In this document: positions 49,894 to 59,057 of the stretch, one piece after another | Numbering within the stretch: position 1 is the stretch's first letter | Layout: each line of letters begins with the position of its first letter | From: Candidatus Poribacteria bacterium | Lineage (GTDB): Bacteria > Poribacteria > WGA-4E > WGA-3G | Reading direction: 5' to 3' | NCBI GenBank assembly: GCA_022827185.1 | Contig: JAJDTM010000048.1 | Coordinates: 1-64,000 of the forward strand | Length of the DNA stretch: 64,000 nt | Translations under genes and position numbers: made by a program | The notes under the pieces: generated by a model | The model's database searches: none | Told to the model about the DNA's origin: nothing | What the model saw: only the letters and a program-made list of their open reading frames with translations

Positions 49894-51438
49894 GTGGCGC
49901 AGACGCAAAAACCGATTCGCTGGTGGCCTCTCTTTGTTATCCTCGGTTTTGCCATTTTAGGTATCATAGTCATCTGGATAATAGAAGCGGGGCATCGCCA
50001 AGACAAGGTCTTTTGGATAACCATGGTTGTTATCCTTACAACCCTCCTGGGAGTCTTGTGGCTATTAGGTTTTTCCCGTTTGCGCTGGCGGATTAAGTTA
50101 ATTGCCGTTGCTATAGTTGCCTTATGTGTCTTCCTCAGCACAAATCTATTTCAGTTCAAAGGATTCAGCGGTGATCTTATACCGATATTTGAATGGCGGT
50201 GGCACCAGGAAACGACCAGCTTCCGACAGAACACAGATGAAACATCTATACCGCAAATATCCACCACCGACTACCCACAATACCTCGGACAGCACCGTAA
50301 CGGGGTCGTAACGGATATCCAGTTAAACTTGGATTGGGACACACATCCACCGAAACTCGTCTGGCGACAATCTATTGGCGCGGGTTGGTCAGGCTTTGCA
50401 GTCGTTGGAAATTCAGCCATCACGCAAGAACAAGAAGACGATTGGGAAAAAGTGGTCTGTTACGAATTAGGCACTGGCGAAATAAAGTGGAGCCATCGAG
50501 ATCAGGCACGTTATGACAGTCCACCTGCCGGTCTTGGACCGCGTGCCACGCCGACGATCTTAGGGAATCGGGTTTACACTGTGGGTTCAACAGGGATACT
50601 CAACTGTCTGGATTTTGAAACGGGTGAACAGCTCTGGACGACCCATATTTTTGAAGAAAACGGAGCGGAACCCCCGCCTTGGGGCGTTAGTATTTCACCG
50701 CTTGTTTTCGGTGAACTTGTTATCGTCAGTGCTGGTGGTGCTGTGGCATACCACCGAGAAACAGGCGAAATCGTATGGACAGGTTACCGGACACGAAGTG
50801 GTTATAGTTCACCATTCGTGGCAACTCTATTAGGCACCGAACAGATCATTATTTTCAACAAAGGGTTAATCACCGCCCATGAACCTTTAACAGGTAAACT
50901 GTTGTGGAAGCAGCCCTGGTCGGAAAGATACGCGGAATGTGTCGCACAACCGGTGCCACTTCCTGATGATAAACTGCTGGTCTCAACCGGCTACGGTGTC
51001 GGCGCTAAACTTTACCAGATATCACGTAACCCCACTGGTGAATTCAACGTTTCAGTGGTATGGGAAACTGTATACCTGAAAGCAAAATTCACTAATATTA
51101 TCTATCACGAAAATTATCTGTATGGCCTGGATGATGGCATCTTTGTTTGCGTAAATCCAGTTGACGGTAAACGTCAATGGAAGCGCGGCAGATACGGACA
51201 CGGGCAGACGTTATTAATTTCAGATGTCCTACTTGTGCTGACTGAATCCGGTGAAATCGTTCTTGTAGAACCTGATCCCCAAGGCCATATTGAACATGCA
51301 CGTTTCGCAGCGTTAAACGGTCTTACATGGAACACACCAGCACTTGCTGGGCACTACCTACTCGTACGGAATGACCGAGAGGCAGCGTGCTACCAATTGC
51401 CGGTTATAAACACGAATAAGGACACTAACGCAAAATGA
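49894..51438 (+). CDS. Membrane-anchored PQQ-like beta-propeller protein
   Basis: The 514-residue protein has three hydrophobic helices at about 8-90, then an outer segment with quinoprotein-type repeats (VVCYELGTGEIKWSHRDQ, LNCLDFETGEQLWTTHI, VAYHRETGEIVWTGY, ITAHEPLTGKLLWKQPW, FVCVNPVDGKRQWKRGR). These are the PQQ/BamB-like blades, each with the A-x-D/E-xx-TG-x-x-x-W signature. Whether PQQ is bound cannot be seen, and BamB-like proteins do not bind it. The start is a GTG with only a weak GGGA upstream. A strong promoter with an overlapping palindrome lies 65 nt before it. It heads the run to the dockerin-thioredoxin genes. Confidence 0.8.
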   Translation: MAQTQKPIRWWPLFVILGFAILGIIVIWIIEAGHRQDKVFWITMVVILTTLLGVLWLLGFSRLRWRIKLIAVAIVALCVFLSTNLFQFKGFSGDLIPIFEWRWHQETTSFRQNTDETSIPQISTTDYPQYLGQHRNGVVTDIQLNLDWDTHPPKLVWRQSIGAGWSGFAVVGNSAITQEQEDDWEKVVCYELGTGEIKWSHRDQARYDSPPAGLGPRATPTILGNRVYTVGSTGILNCLDFETGEQLWTTHIFEENGAEPPPWGVSISPLVFGELVIVSAGGAVAYHRETGEIVWTGYRTRSGYSSPFVATLLGTEQIIIFNKGLITAHEPLTGKLLWKQPWSERYAECVAQPVPLPDDKLLVSTGYGVGAKLYQISRNPTGEFNVSVVWETVYLKAKFTNIIYHENYLYGLDDGIFVCVNPVDGKRQWKRGRYGHGQTLLISDVLLVLTESGEIVLVEPDPQGHIEHARFAALNGLTWNTPALAGHYLLVRNDREAACYQLPVINTNKDTNAK

Positions 51439-51502
51439 TTCGCAACCCTGATCTACCCTGCACTCATAATATTATATCTTCCTTGCTCACACTAAGGGTA
51501 AG

Positions 51503-52462
51503 ATGAGAAAGGAAAAGGACAGTAGAATGTTTAGACGTACAGCGAAGTTAGTCGCACTTTTTGTCTGTTGTAGCCTCTCATTATTGCTTCCGATCTTTAT
51601 ATCGCCAGCGGCACCGTACCGCAACATTCCGCGCAAATACCAAAGTACGATTGATTCGCATTTGGAGGCAGATTTTGAACGGTATATCAAAAGCCGGCGG
51701 AGCCGGCGCGTCTTGGCAACAACAGATCGGACAAGCTTCGTTGTCTACGATATTTCAAAAAATAAAAAATTGGTGTCAATCAACGAAGATCGGCAGATGA
51801 TGGCAGCTTCGCTTATTAAGAACTTTGTGATGCTCGCCTATTTCCACGAGGTTAAATATGGACGGCAAAAACACACCGCTGCCAACAAAGGTAAACTCCG
51901 CGCAATGATTCAGTGGAGCTCAAATGCTGAAACCAACTATTTTATTCGCTTACTTGGTGGACATGCGCGTGTGAATCGGATACTGAAAAGCAATTATCCC
52001 TATTTTAAGCAGACTCGGATTGTGGAACGTATTCCCTACGGCGGACGCACCTATAAGAACATGACTTCGGCGCGCGATCTAACTACCTTTTTCCTCAAAT
52101 TGTGGCAAGGAAAGCTTCCCTTTTCGGAAAAAATGAAGTGGTACTTCAATCTCAAAAATGGAGACTATATCTTTAAGCAAACTTACATCCCGGCTTCAGT
52201 CAGGGTTTATAACAAAACCGGAACGGTCTATGGGTTGGTAGGTGATGGGGGCGTATTAGTTTTCCGAGACCCGAAAGGTAAAGCGAGACCCTACATTTTC
52301 ATCGGAATGATTGAGGATAGGACAAAGACGAACACGAGAAATCGGTGGCAATCCTTTTATAATTGGAAGAGCCGACGGTCCTATATCTTGCGAAGACTTT
52401 CTGAACAGGCTTATAAATACATCTATGAAAATCACTACGGCGGTAGACTCGCCCGCCGCTAA
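51503..52462 (+). CDS. Class A beta-lactamase/DD-peptidase-like serine hydrolase
   Basis: The 319-residue secreted protein has a signal segment (AKLVALFVCCSLSLLLPIFI). The three serine hydrolase motifs are visible: S103-xx-K106 (ASLIKNFV), S139-x-N141 (SSNAETN) and K238-T-G (NKTGTVYG). It probably lies outside the cytoplasm and acts on peptidoglycan or beta-lactams. The N-terminal 70 residues are basic and rich in R/K. A second ATG at 51527 is an alternative start with AAGGA upstream. The next gene starts 20 nt after the stop. Confidence 0.85.
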   Translation: MRKEKDSRMFRRTAKLVALFVCCSLSLLLPIFISPAAPYRNIPRKYQSTIDSHLEADFERYIKSRRSRRVLATTDRTSFVVYDISKNKKLVSINEDRQMMAASLIKNFVMLAYFHEVKYGRQKHTAANKGKLRAMIQWSSNAETNYFIRLLGGHARVNRILKSNYPYFKQTRIVERIPYGGRTYKNMTSARDLTTFFLKLWQGKLPFSEKMKWYFNLKNGDYIFKQTYIPASVRVYNKTGTVYGLVGDGGVLVFRDPKGKARPYIFIGMIEDRTKTNTRNRWQSFYNWKSRRSYILRRLSEQAYKYIYENHYGGRLARR

Positions 52463-52481
52463 CCGTTGGAAGGGGAATTCT

Positions 52482-53138
52482 ATGCGACGCATTGTTGACA
52501 TCGGCAGACGCATTGAACTCGTACCCATTGACCCACACTTCCACGACATCACTATAGGACTTTATCGCCAGCAAACTGTTGATGCAACTACAGGTCAACA
52601 GTCTCCTGTTTTTTCGGTACATACCTACAGCCACATTTCCGGGGCTGCCGAGAGAATCGAAAACGTCAGACAAGCGATGCAAACACTCGGGGGAATGCTA
52701 AAAACGGCTGACGGTTTGCTCTATTTCCCTTGTAAGAGTGCCCACGAGGCCGCGTGTCGTCGGGTCTTTTTGGAAGCGTGTAAACTTGATCTGAACACCG
52801 ATCCTGAACCATATCCCCTCAGCATACTTGATAAGAAATCGCAGCTCACTATTAAGGTCGATTCTATGGGTGAAGGGGTCTACCGAGTCACAGCAGAAAG
52901 TGAAGGGAGAGCGGCAGCCCGACGGATATCAGCAATCGCGGGTGGCTTAATGAAATTGGGTGAAATGGAAAGCGTTGAAACCGATACTAAAGACACTGTC
53001 GCTTTTCCTTGTGCACAGTCGCACGATGCGCTTGTCGGACTTCTACTGACACGTGCGCCAAATGTTAGAGTGGTCTTGCGTGAAGAAGAAATGGACGCTA
53101 CACGTGGCGTACTCACTGCACCGAGCCAACAAATGTAA
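52482..53138 (+). CDS. Conserved protein, unknown function
   Basis: A 218-residue soluble protein with no recognised domain. The N-terminal part contains IELVPIDPHFHDITIGLY, then TYSHISGAAERIENVRQAM. Two halves each end in a similar FPC-hydrophilic stretch: LYFPCKSAHEAACRRVFLEACK and VAFPCAQSHDALVGLLLTRA. This suggests an internal duplication. GAAGGGGA precedes the ATG and a longer frame to 52311 overlaps the hydrolase gene and was not used. The gap to the next gene is 12 nt, so it is in the same operon. It might bind a metal through the PHFHD histidines (inference). Confidence 0.6.
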   Translation: MRRIVDIGRRIELVPIDPHFHDITIGLYRQQTVDATTGQQSPVFSVHTYSHISGAAERIENVRQAMQTLGGMLKTADGLLYFPCKSAHEAACRRVFLEACKLDLNTDPEPYPLSILDKKSQLTIKVDSMGEGVYRVTAESEGRAAARRISAIAGGLMKLGEMESVETDTKDTVAFPCAQSHDALVGLLLTRAPNVRVVLREEEMDATRGVLTAPSQQM

Positions 53139-53150
53139 AGGAAATTGAAG

Positions 53151-54179
53151 ATGCAAAATGACATGACAGGTCGTGAACGTGTACTCGCTGCGCTCCGCAA
53201 TGAATCTACTGACCGCACCCCGGTCTGCAATCCGACATCCGTTGCAACCGTCGAATTGATGGATCTTGTGGACGCGCCCTTTCCACAGGCGAATCGAGAG
53301 CCGGAACTGATGGCGCGTCTCGCTGCTACAAGCTATACCGAACTCGGCTTTGACACCATCATGCCCGTTTTCACGATTATTCAAGAATCCAGCGCACTTG
53401 GGTGCAAAATACAGTGGGAACAGAAGGATAATTGGCCCACTGTTAAAATGCGTGAACCGATCTGGGAAGATGTTGATGACATCACTATCCCCAACGATTT
53501 CCTCACACATCCGGATACCCAATGTGTACTCGAGGCGATTAAAATCCTGAAGAAAGAATACGGTGATGAGGTTGCTGTTATTGGTAAAACAATGGGACCT
53601 TGGTCGCTCGGCTATCACTGCTTCGGTGTTGAACCTTTCCTATTGCTGTCGCTTGATGATCCGGGTAAGACGAAACTCGCGCTGGATCGGATGAAGGAAG
53701 CCACCGTGCAATTCGGCGTTGCCCAGATTGAAGCAGGTGCCGATGCGCTTACGCTTCCTGACCACGCGACGGGGGATCTTGTCAGCGGCGAATACTATGA
53801 ACGCTATCTCCGCGATCTCCACATCGAGTTCGTTGAGCGTATCCCTATCCCTTTAATACTGCACATCTGCGGACGTACCGTTGACAGGATGGAGTACATC
53901 GCGCAAACCGGTATGGCAGCCTTCCATTATGATTCTAAAAATGAACCGCAAGAATCCATGGACATTGTGAAAGAGCGCATTGCCCTCGTCGGAAACATCA
54001 ATAACCCTGAAACGCTGTTTGCTAAAGAACCGGAAGACGTTAAAGCAGAGGTCGTAAAAAACTTGGAAGCAGGCGTCCCGCTGATTGGTCCGGAATGCGC
54101 AATTCCACTGCAGACCACTATTGAAAACCTTCAAGCGATCCCAGAAGCAGTACAGGAATGGCATCGTGCACGGGTATAA
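53151..54179 (+). CDS. MtaA/UroD-type corrinoid methyltransferase-like protein
   Basis: A 342-residue uroporphyrinogen decarboxylase-fold protein. The zinc-binding H238-x-C240 (LILHICGRTVDR) and C316 (IGPECAIPL) are the ligands of MtaA/CmuA-type methylcobalamin:thiol methyltransferases, not of true UroD. They move a methyl group from a corrinoid protein to a thiol. No corrinoid protein gene is adjacent, so the substrate is unknown. AAGGA lies 8 nt before this ATG. The MITE-derived leader of the next gene starts 5 nt after its stop. Confidence 0.8.
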   Translation: MQNDMTGRERVLAALRNESTDRTPVCNPTSVATVELMDLVDAPFPQANREPELMARLAATSYTELGFDTIMPVFTIIQESSALGCKIQWEQKDNWPTVKMREPIWEDVDDITIPNDFLTHPDTQCVLEAIKILKKEYGDEVAVIGKTMGPWSLGYHCFGVEPFLLLSLDDPGKTKLALDRMKEATVQFGVAQIEAGADALTLPDHATGDLVSGEYYERYLRDLHIEFVERIPIPLILHICGRTVDRMEYIAQTGMAAFHYDSKNEPQESMDIVKERIALVGNINNPETLFAKEPEDVKAEVVKNLEAGVPLIGPECAIPLQTTIENLQAIPEAVQEWHRARV

Positions 54180-54184
54180 TAGAT

Positions 54185-54237
54185 AGGATTTACGCATCCG
54201 CCCTTGCTGGCGGGGTTTAAAACCCCGCCAGCAGGGC
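54185..54237. mobile_element. MITE with AGGAYTTACGCA end, partial copy
   Basis: AGGATTTACGCA is followed by the palindrome CTGGCGGGGTTTAAAACCCC, then GCCAG. The right end is missing. It lies just upstream of the ribosome site of the first dockerin-thioredoxin gene. Complete copies are at 42314 and 56347. Confidence 0.65.
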
Positions 54238-54257
54238 ATCGTGCAGGAGAAAATCAC

Positions 54258-56333
54258 ATGAAAAAATTGATTTGTTCGTTGCTAACATTAAGCTTAGCAC
54301 TGTTCGTTTTAACAACAAGTTACGCGCAAGAAGATGTGGATATTGACCTCTTGAGGGCAGCTGATGTTAATACTGACGGGATAATAGATATCCTTGATCT
54401 GGTGCTGGTCGCCGGGTTCTTCGACGAGACACCTACCGAAGATCAAACTGTAAACCCGGATGTCAACGGTGATGGTAAGGTCAATATCCTTGACTTGGTC
54501 CTTGTCGCGAACCATCTTGGCGAAACCGTCAGACTGCTTGCGGTGTTCGTGAGTGTGGACCCAGCGATTGACACCGAGATGACTGTGAATGATACCATCA
54601 CCCTGATGTTTGACAATCCACCGGAGGATGTTACGGTCAGTGAAGGCGTTTTTACAATCACAGATAATACCGTGTCAATCACGGGACCTTTTACACCCGG
54701 CACGCTTACGTTGACGGTCACTTGGGTAGACGGTTCCGAAACGCTCAATTATACCGTCCGTCAACCTGCGGACTTCGTGAGTGCAGAACCAGCAGCCGAC
54801 TCAGAAATTACCACGAATGACAGTATCATCCTGACGTTTGATCATCCACCAGAAGATATTACCGTCAGTGAAGGCGTTGCTACCCTCACGGATAGTACAG
54901 TGTCAATCACGGGACCCTTCACACCCGGCACGCTTACGTTGACAGTCACTTGGGTAGACGGTTCCGAAACGCTCAACTATACCGTCCGTCAACCTGCAGA
55001 CTTCGTGAGTGCGGAGCCAGCAGCCGACTCGGAAATTACCACGAATGACAGTATCATCCTGACGTTTGATCATCCACCAGAAGATATTACCGTCAGTGAA
55101 GGCGTTGCTACCCTCACAGATAGTACAGTGTCAATCACGGGACCTTTCACACCTGGCACGCTTGCGCTGACGATCACTTGGGCAGACGGTTCTGAAACAC
55201 TCAATTATACCGTCCGTCAGTCTTCGGCTTTGGAAAGTGTAAAGCCAACAACCGGTACGGAGATTACCCCGAACGATAGTATCACGCTGACATTTGATCA
55301 TCCGCCGGAGGACGTTACCGTCAGTGGAGGCGTTGGTATCACCACAGATAATACTGTGGCAATTACGGGACCCTTCACGCCCGGCGCGCTTGAATTGACG
55401 GTCACTTGGGCAGACGGTTCCGAGACACTCAACTATACCGTCCGTCAGCCTGTGGCGTTCGTGAGTATAGATCCTACAGTTGCGTCGGAGCTTACTGTAG
55501 ACGGTACTATCACCCTGATGTTTGACAATCCACCAAAGGATGTTAAAGTCAGTGAAGGTGAAGTTACCCTCACGGATAATACAGTGTCAATCACTGGTCC
55601 GTTCACACCCGGCACGCTTGCGTTGAAAGTCTCTTGGGCGGATGGAAGTTTAGAATTTACTTACACGGTCGCCGAACCTGATACGAAGCCACCCTCGATC
55701 ACCGGTGGAACTCTCAATGATGGGGACGAAGATGTTGACGCTGCAGCGATTAACAGTGGTGCACTGATTGAAATTGCGTTCAGCGAAGATGTAAGTGGCA
55801 CCATCGCACTGCAAACCGAAGCGGGTGCTGATGTCGGTTGGATCAGTAAAATCGAAGGCAACAAAGCGACGCTTGAACTCGTCAAAGGCAAAGAACTCGC
55901 ACCTGAAACTACTTATGTTATTGCCGGAAAAGTTGAAGACGCTGCTGGCAACGAAACGGATATCAATATTACGTTTGCCACTGCCAGCGCATACGACGGC
56001 AGCCCGATTAAAGTCACCGATGCGGACTTTGATACCGTTGTGCTTGCGTCTGAGGTTCCTATTGTGCTTGAGTTTTATAAGGATGGCTGACCGTTCTGTA
56101 AAAGAATGGAGACAGTTGTCGCCGAAATTGCTTTAGAGAACAAGGACACATTTATCGTCGCGAAAATAGATGCGATTAAGAATACGATAACAAGTGGAAA
56201 ATACCAAGTTAGAGGACACCCTACTTATCTTGTATTCCAAGATGGAGCGTTAGTTAAACGCTTCGGAGGCCAGACGCCGAAAGACGAGTTCGTCCGGAAC
56301 GTTCTTAACGCTATAGACGTTGAGGGAAATTAA
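54258..56333 (+). CDS. Secreted dockerin, Ig-repeat, thioredoxin-like selenoprotein (UxxC)
   Basis: Read through one in-frame TGA, the product is 691 residues. A signal peptide (about 1-24) is followed by a type I dockerin with two calcium loops (DVNTDGIIDILDLVLVAG, DVNGDGKVNILDLVLVAN), five tandem modules of 76 residues (about 95-475), a Big_5-like domain (about 476-575, FSEDVSGTI) and a thioredoxin domain (about 580-691). TGA at 56088-56090 is residue 611. The local order FYKDG-U-PFCKR lines up with FWxxWC-xxCK of thioredoxin, so U replaces the first cysteine and C614 the second. The fold goes on in frame with IVAKIDA, RGHPTYLVF (cis-proline) and FVRNVLNAI to the TAA. GCAGGAG lies 8 nt before the ATG. 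A broken gene is the alternative, but the same feature recurs in the next gene. Confidence 0.8.
56088..56123 (+). promoter_or_regulatory. Candidate bacterial SECIS after UGA 1
   Basis: After the UGA, GGAGAC (56108-56113) and GTCGCC (56118-56123) form a stem with one A-G mismatch and a loop AGTT, 23 nt from the UGA and with G in the second loop position, as in bacterial SECIS models. A second, closer hairpin (CCGTTCT/AGAATGG) is also possible. Only folding and functional tests could decide. Confidence 0.4.
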
Positions 56334-56346
56334 GGGTAGAAACAAC

Positions 56347-56436
56347 AAGACTTATGCATTTTTCCATGATAACGGATGTCCGACGCACTGCAGGCGGGGT
56401 TTAAAACCCCGCCTGCAGTGGGGCTACGTAAGTCCT
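56347..56436. mobile_element. MITE with AAGACTTATGCA ends (90 bp)
   Basis: Ends AAGACTTATGCA and TACGTAAGTCCT are inverted and the centre CAGGCGGGGTTTAAAACCCC, then GCCTG is a palindrome. It shares the TTTTTCCATGATAACGGA word with the copy at 42314. It lies between the two dockerin-thioredoxin genes. Confidence 0.75.
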
Positions 56437-56490
56437 AAACAATTGGAAGTGCTGTTAGTGTAGGGCTGAAGCATATAAGGAACGAACCGC

Positions 56491-57099
56491 ATGAACAGAT
56501 TGATTTATTTCGTGCTAACACTCAGTTTGGCACTCGGATTTTTGATAACAAGTTACGCCGAAGATGAAAATTTTGATGCTCGGAGTGCATCCGATGTCAA
56601 CGCTGATGGCTTCGTGACCATCCTTGATTTGACGTTCATCGCTTCACACTTTGGCGCAACTCCTGCCGAAGATCAGGTTCCCAACCCTGACATCAATAGG
56701 GACGGGGTCGTCAACATCCTCGATTTGGTGCTTGTGGCAAGTTACTTCGGTAAAACATCCGGTATCCCGATTGAAGTCACCGATGCTACTTTTGAGGGCA
56801 TTGTTCTGGGTTCCGAACTCCCGATAGTTGTGGAATTCAAATCTGATTTCTGAATATACTGTATACTGATGAAGCCTGTGGTCACAGCGGTCGCATTAGA
56901 ATATCGGGATACCTTCACTTTCGCCAGATTGGACGTGAACACCCAACCGGAAAAAACAGTTGAATACCGCATACGCGGAACCCCCACCTATATTGTGTTC
57001 AAAGATGGTGAGATGATAGACGGGTTTGTAGGTGCAATGCCAAGTACTAAGTTGGTAGAGAATATTCTCAGCATCTTAGGAATTGAAGAATCTGAATAG
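56491..57099 (+). CDS. Secreted dockerin, thioredoxin-like selenoprotein (UxxC), short form
   Basis: Read through one in-frame TGA the product is 202 residues. A signal peptide (LIYFVLTLSLALGFLITSYA), a dockerin with two loops (DVNADGFVTILDLTFIAS, DINRDGVVNILDLVLVAS) and a thioredoxin domain (about 95-202) follow each other. The TGA at 56851-56853 is residue 121, and C124 gives the motif U-I-Y-C. The flanks VEFKSDF and RGTPTYIVF (cis-proline) and FKDGEMIDGFVG are thioredoxin-like. It is the paralogue of 54258-56333 without the Ig modules. The TAG at 57097 is a normal stop. AAGG lies about 9 nt before the ATG. The domain is complete on both sides of the TGA, so decay is unlikely. Confidence 0.8.
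56851..56890 (+). promoter_or_regulatory. Candidate bacterial SECIS after UGA 2
   Basis: CTGT (56876-56879) and ACAG (56884-56887) pair around the loop GGTC. The loop begins 26 nt after the UGA and its GGTC is like the GGUC found in the fdhF SECIS loop. The stem is short (4 bp plus one pair across a bulge), so support is modest. Confidence 0.4.
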
Positions 57100-57112
57100 G
57101 GTTACTATAAAC

Positions 57113-59053
57113 CTAAGCAGCACCTTTGGAAAGTACACCTCCCCGAACAGATACTCCTTCTCGGTGATAAAACCACCATTCCAATAGCAGAACGATAAAA
57201 GCGAGCAGTGCTGGTATCCGCCACACCTCCTGTGTCATCGGTTGGAACCCGTCCACTGTTGCTGCTGGTACTTCTGGTATTGGTGCCGTTGCGGAATGCG
57301 AGAGTGCCGATACTTTCGCATCGAGCAGGTTAACCGTGAATCGCTCAAGCTGCGTGTCATCGGCAAAGAGTGTATAGACCCCCACCTGATCCGTCTCAGT
57401 AAATATGGAATCAACCACGCTAACTGTCTTGTTATCAGGCTTCTGTACGGAGAGGATAGTACCATCGCCTATAGGGGCAATCTTCACCTGCTCTCCAGTC
57501 CGAAACGCGTGCCGAGTCTGCACTGTATCAAACGCAAGTGGTCGAAGCAGTGTGCTTCTCGCCTCAAACGACGCTAAGCATTGATAGACAAACAATGGTC
57601 CATCAATAGATGTCGCGAAGGTAGAGATCCGTGGATTGAACGCGTCAAACTCAAAAACAAGAAATTGGCTATCTGCTTCGGAACCGAGCCATATCAACGC
57701 GCCTTTCTCTGTTTCAACGAGTGATTGCCCTGAGAGTGGCAATCTGCGGTGTGTGGATCCACGCACCAGTAATCTCTGTAGAGACACGTCTGCCATGAGT
57801 GGATGGGTTTCGTTTGTCTTGATAACGCGTCCAATGCCTGTATCCGTTTCTACAGTCCGACTCTCAGCTGCTATAAACGGCAGATTATTGCCCGGATTGA
57901 AAAAGATTAAATGCGTGCCAAATGCGACTTCAGAAAAACCACCGAAAGCCTTTTGACCCGAAGGCGTACCCCCATCAAAAATTGCTATATCCGCATCGTT
58001 AGTGCCGTGGTAGTCCGACGGCATAACCGTATTCAGTTTCGTGTGAGTGCCGTATGAATTTAGAAACTGCGGCAGCAAGGAATTCTGATTGTCGCTGACA
58101 AGTAAGATGCGCAGTGGCGTTACAGCAGGCAAGATTGCTGAGACACCGTTATCAGGTGCGAAGTCGTCTTCTAACCGCAGATGCGCACTGATAACCCTCT
58201 GTTCCAAACGGCTTGGATCTCCTGAAAACAGGATGGATTTAGTTTTGCCGGGCGGAATGGATGTTGTTTTCTCATCGAGATGAACGTTTTCGACTGTCAG
58301 TTGAACATCAATTTCCCTGAGTGTATCCGTGAAATTCTGGACACCGACCAGTACTTCATATTGGTCTGCTACAATTTCAACGCTGAAATTAACGATACCG
58401 ATATTCTCGGCAGCCGCGCCGACTCCGATTTTATGAATTGACAGCGGAATATCTGGCAGATTTTCAAAGGTATCGCTGATAAAGAAGACTTTGTCTTGCG
58501 GTGACTCCGAATAGCGTGCTGCCGCATCAAAGACAGGACGCAGATCGCGTGGTATGTGGGTCGGCGTGATATTTTCTATAGCACTTTGGAGTTTGGCGGT
58601 ATCTGTCGTGAAGGCTTCTTGGATATAAACGCCGGAACCAGAAGGACTTGTCACCATGAGCATCATCCCGCCAGTTGCAGAGACCTGTTCTATGTGCTTC
58701 CGCGCCGCCTGCTTTGCCAAATCGAGGCGAGTGTCTCCTTCCTCTGTTGACAGCATGCTGACAGAATTATCAACGATAAGCATCGCCCTCCCTGATATAA
58801 ATCCGGGTCTACGTAATGCCGGACGTGCTACGCTCAACGTGACAAGCAATAAAAACAGCACTTGTAACAGTGGAAGTAACAGGTTACGGAGTCGTTGGAA
58901 CGGGACGTTTGCTCTCCGGTCTTCATCAGTGGTAAGCCAGAGCATGATGCTGGGAACGAGGTGCGTGTGGCGGCGCAATTTCAGAAAATGGAGTGCCACC
59001 ACGATAGGAATGATTCCGAGCAGATAAAACGCGGCGGGGTTCAAGAACTGCAT
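57113..59053 (-). CDS. BatA-type membrane protein with VWA domain
   Basis: A 646-residue protein. The first 80 residues are the BatA anchor (FLNPAAFYLLGIIPIVVALHFLKLRR, and a second helix near 60-80). A von Willebrand A domain follows, with MIDAS motif D-x-S-x-S (IVDNSVSM). A long beta-rich segment and a C-terminal helix (IPALLAFIVLLLEWWFYHREG) complete it. BatA-like proteins usually work with a MoxR ATPase and BatB/D proteins, none of which is in the window. It is anchored in the cytoplasmic membrane, with most of the protein outside (inference). It runs against the thioredoxin genes, with 13 nt between the stops. Confidence 0.82.
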   Translation of the reverse strand: MQFLNPAAFYLLGIIPIVVALHFLKLRRHTHLVPSIMLWLTTDEDRRANVPFQRLRNLLLPLLQVLFLLLVTLSVARPALRRPGFISGRAMLIVDNSVSMLSTEEGDTRLDLAKQAARKHIEQVSATGGMMLMVTSPSGSGVYIQEAFTTDTAKLQSAIENITPTHIPRDLRPVFDAAARYSESPQDKVFFISDTFENLPDIPLSIHKIGVGAAAENIGIVNFSVEIVADQYEVLVGVQNFTDTLREIDVQLTVENVHLDEKTTSIPPGKTKSILFSGDPSRLEQRVISAHLRLEDDFAPDNGVSAILPAVTPLRILLVSDNQNSLLPQFLNSYGTHTKLNTVMPSDYHGTNDADIAIFDGGTPSGQKAFGGFSEVAFGTHLIFFNPGNNLPFIAAESRTVETDTGIGRVIKTNETHPLMADVSLQRLLVRGSTHRRLPLSGQSLVETEKGALIWLGSEADSQFLVFEFDAFNPRISTFATSIDGPLFVYQCLASFEARSTLLRPLAFDTVQTRHAFRTGEQVKIAPIGDGTILSVQKPDNKTVSVVDSIFTETDQVGVYTLFADDTQLERFTVNLLDAKVSALSHSATAPIPEVPAATVDGFQPMTQEVWRIPALLAFIVLLLEWWFYHREGVSVRGGVLSKGAA

Positions 59054-59057
59054 TTTT

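Noticed and set aside
54258..56333. Two separate genes split at the TGA (a dockerin protein and an 80-residue protein starting at 56106)
   Set aside because: No ribosome site precedes the ATG at 56106, and both halves of one thioredoxin fold would be separated. The same split recurs in the paralogue.
54258..57099. Reading TGA as tryptophan (alternative genetic code)
   Set aside because: It would place W at the first active-site cysteine of thioredoxin and leave no CxxC, and TGA ends other intact genes in the window, so Sec is the better reading.
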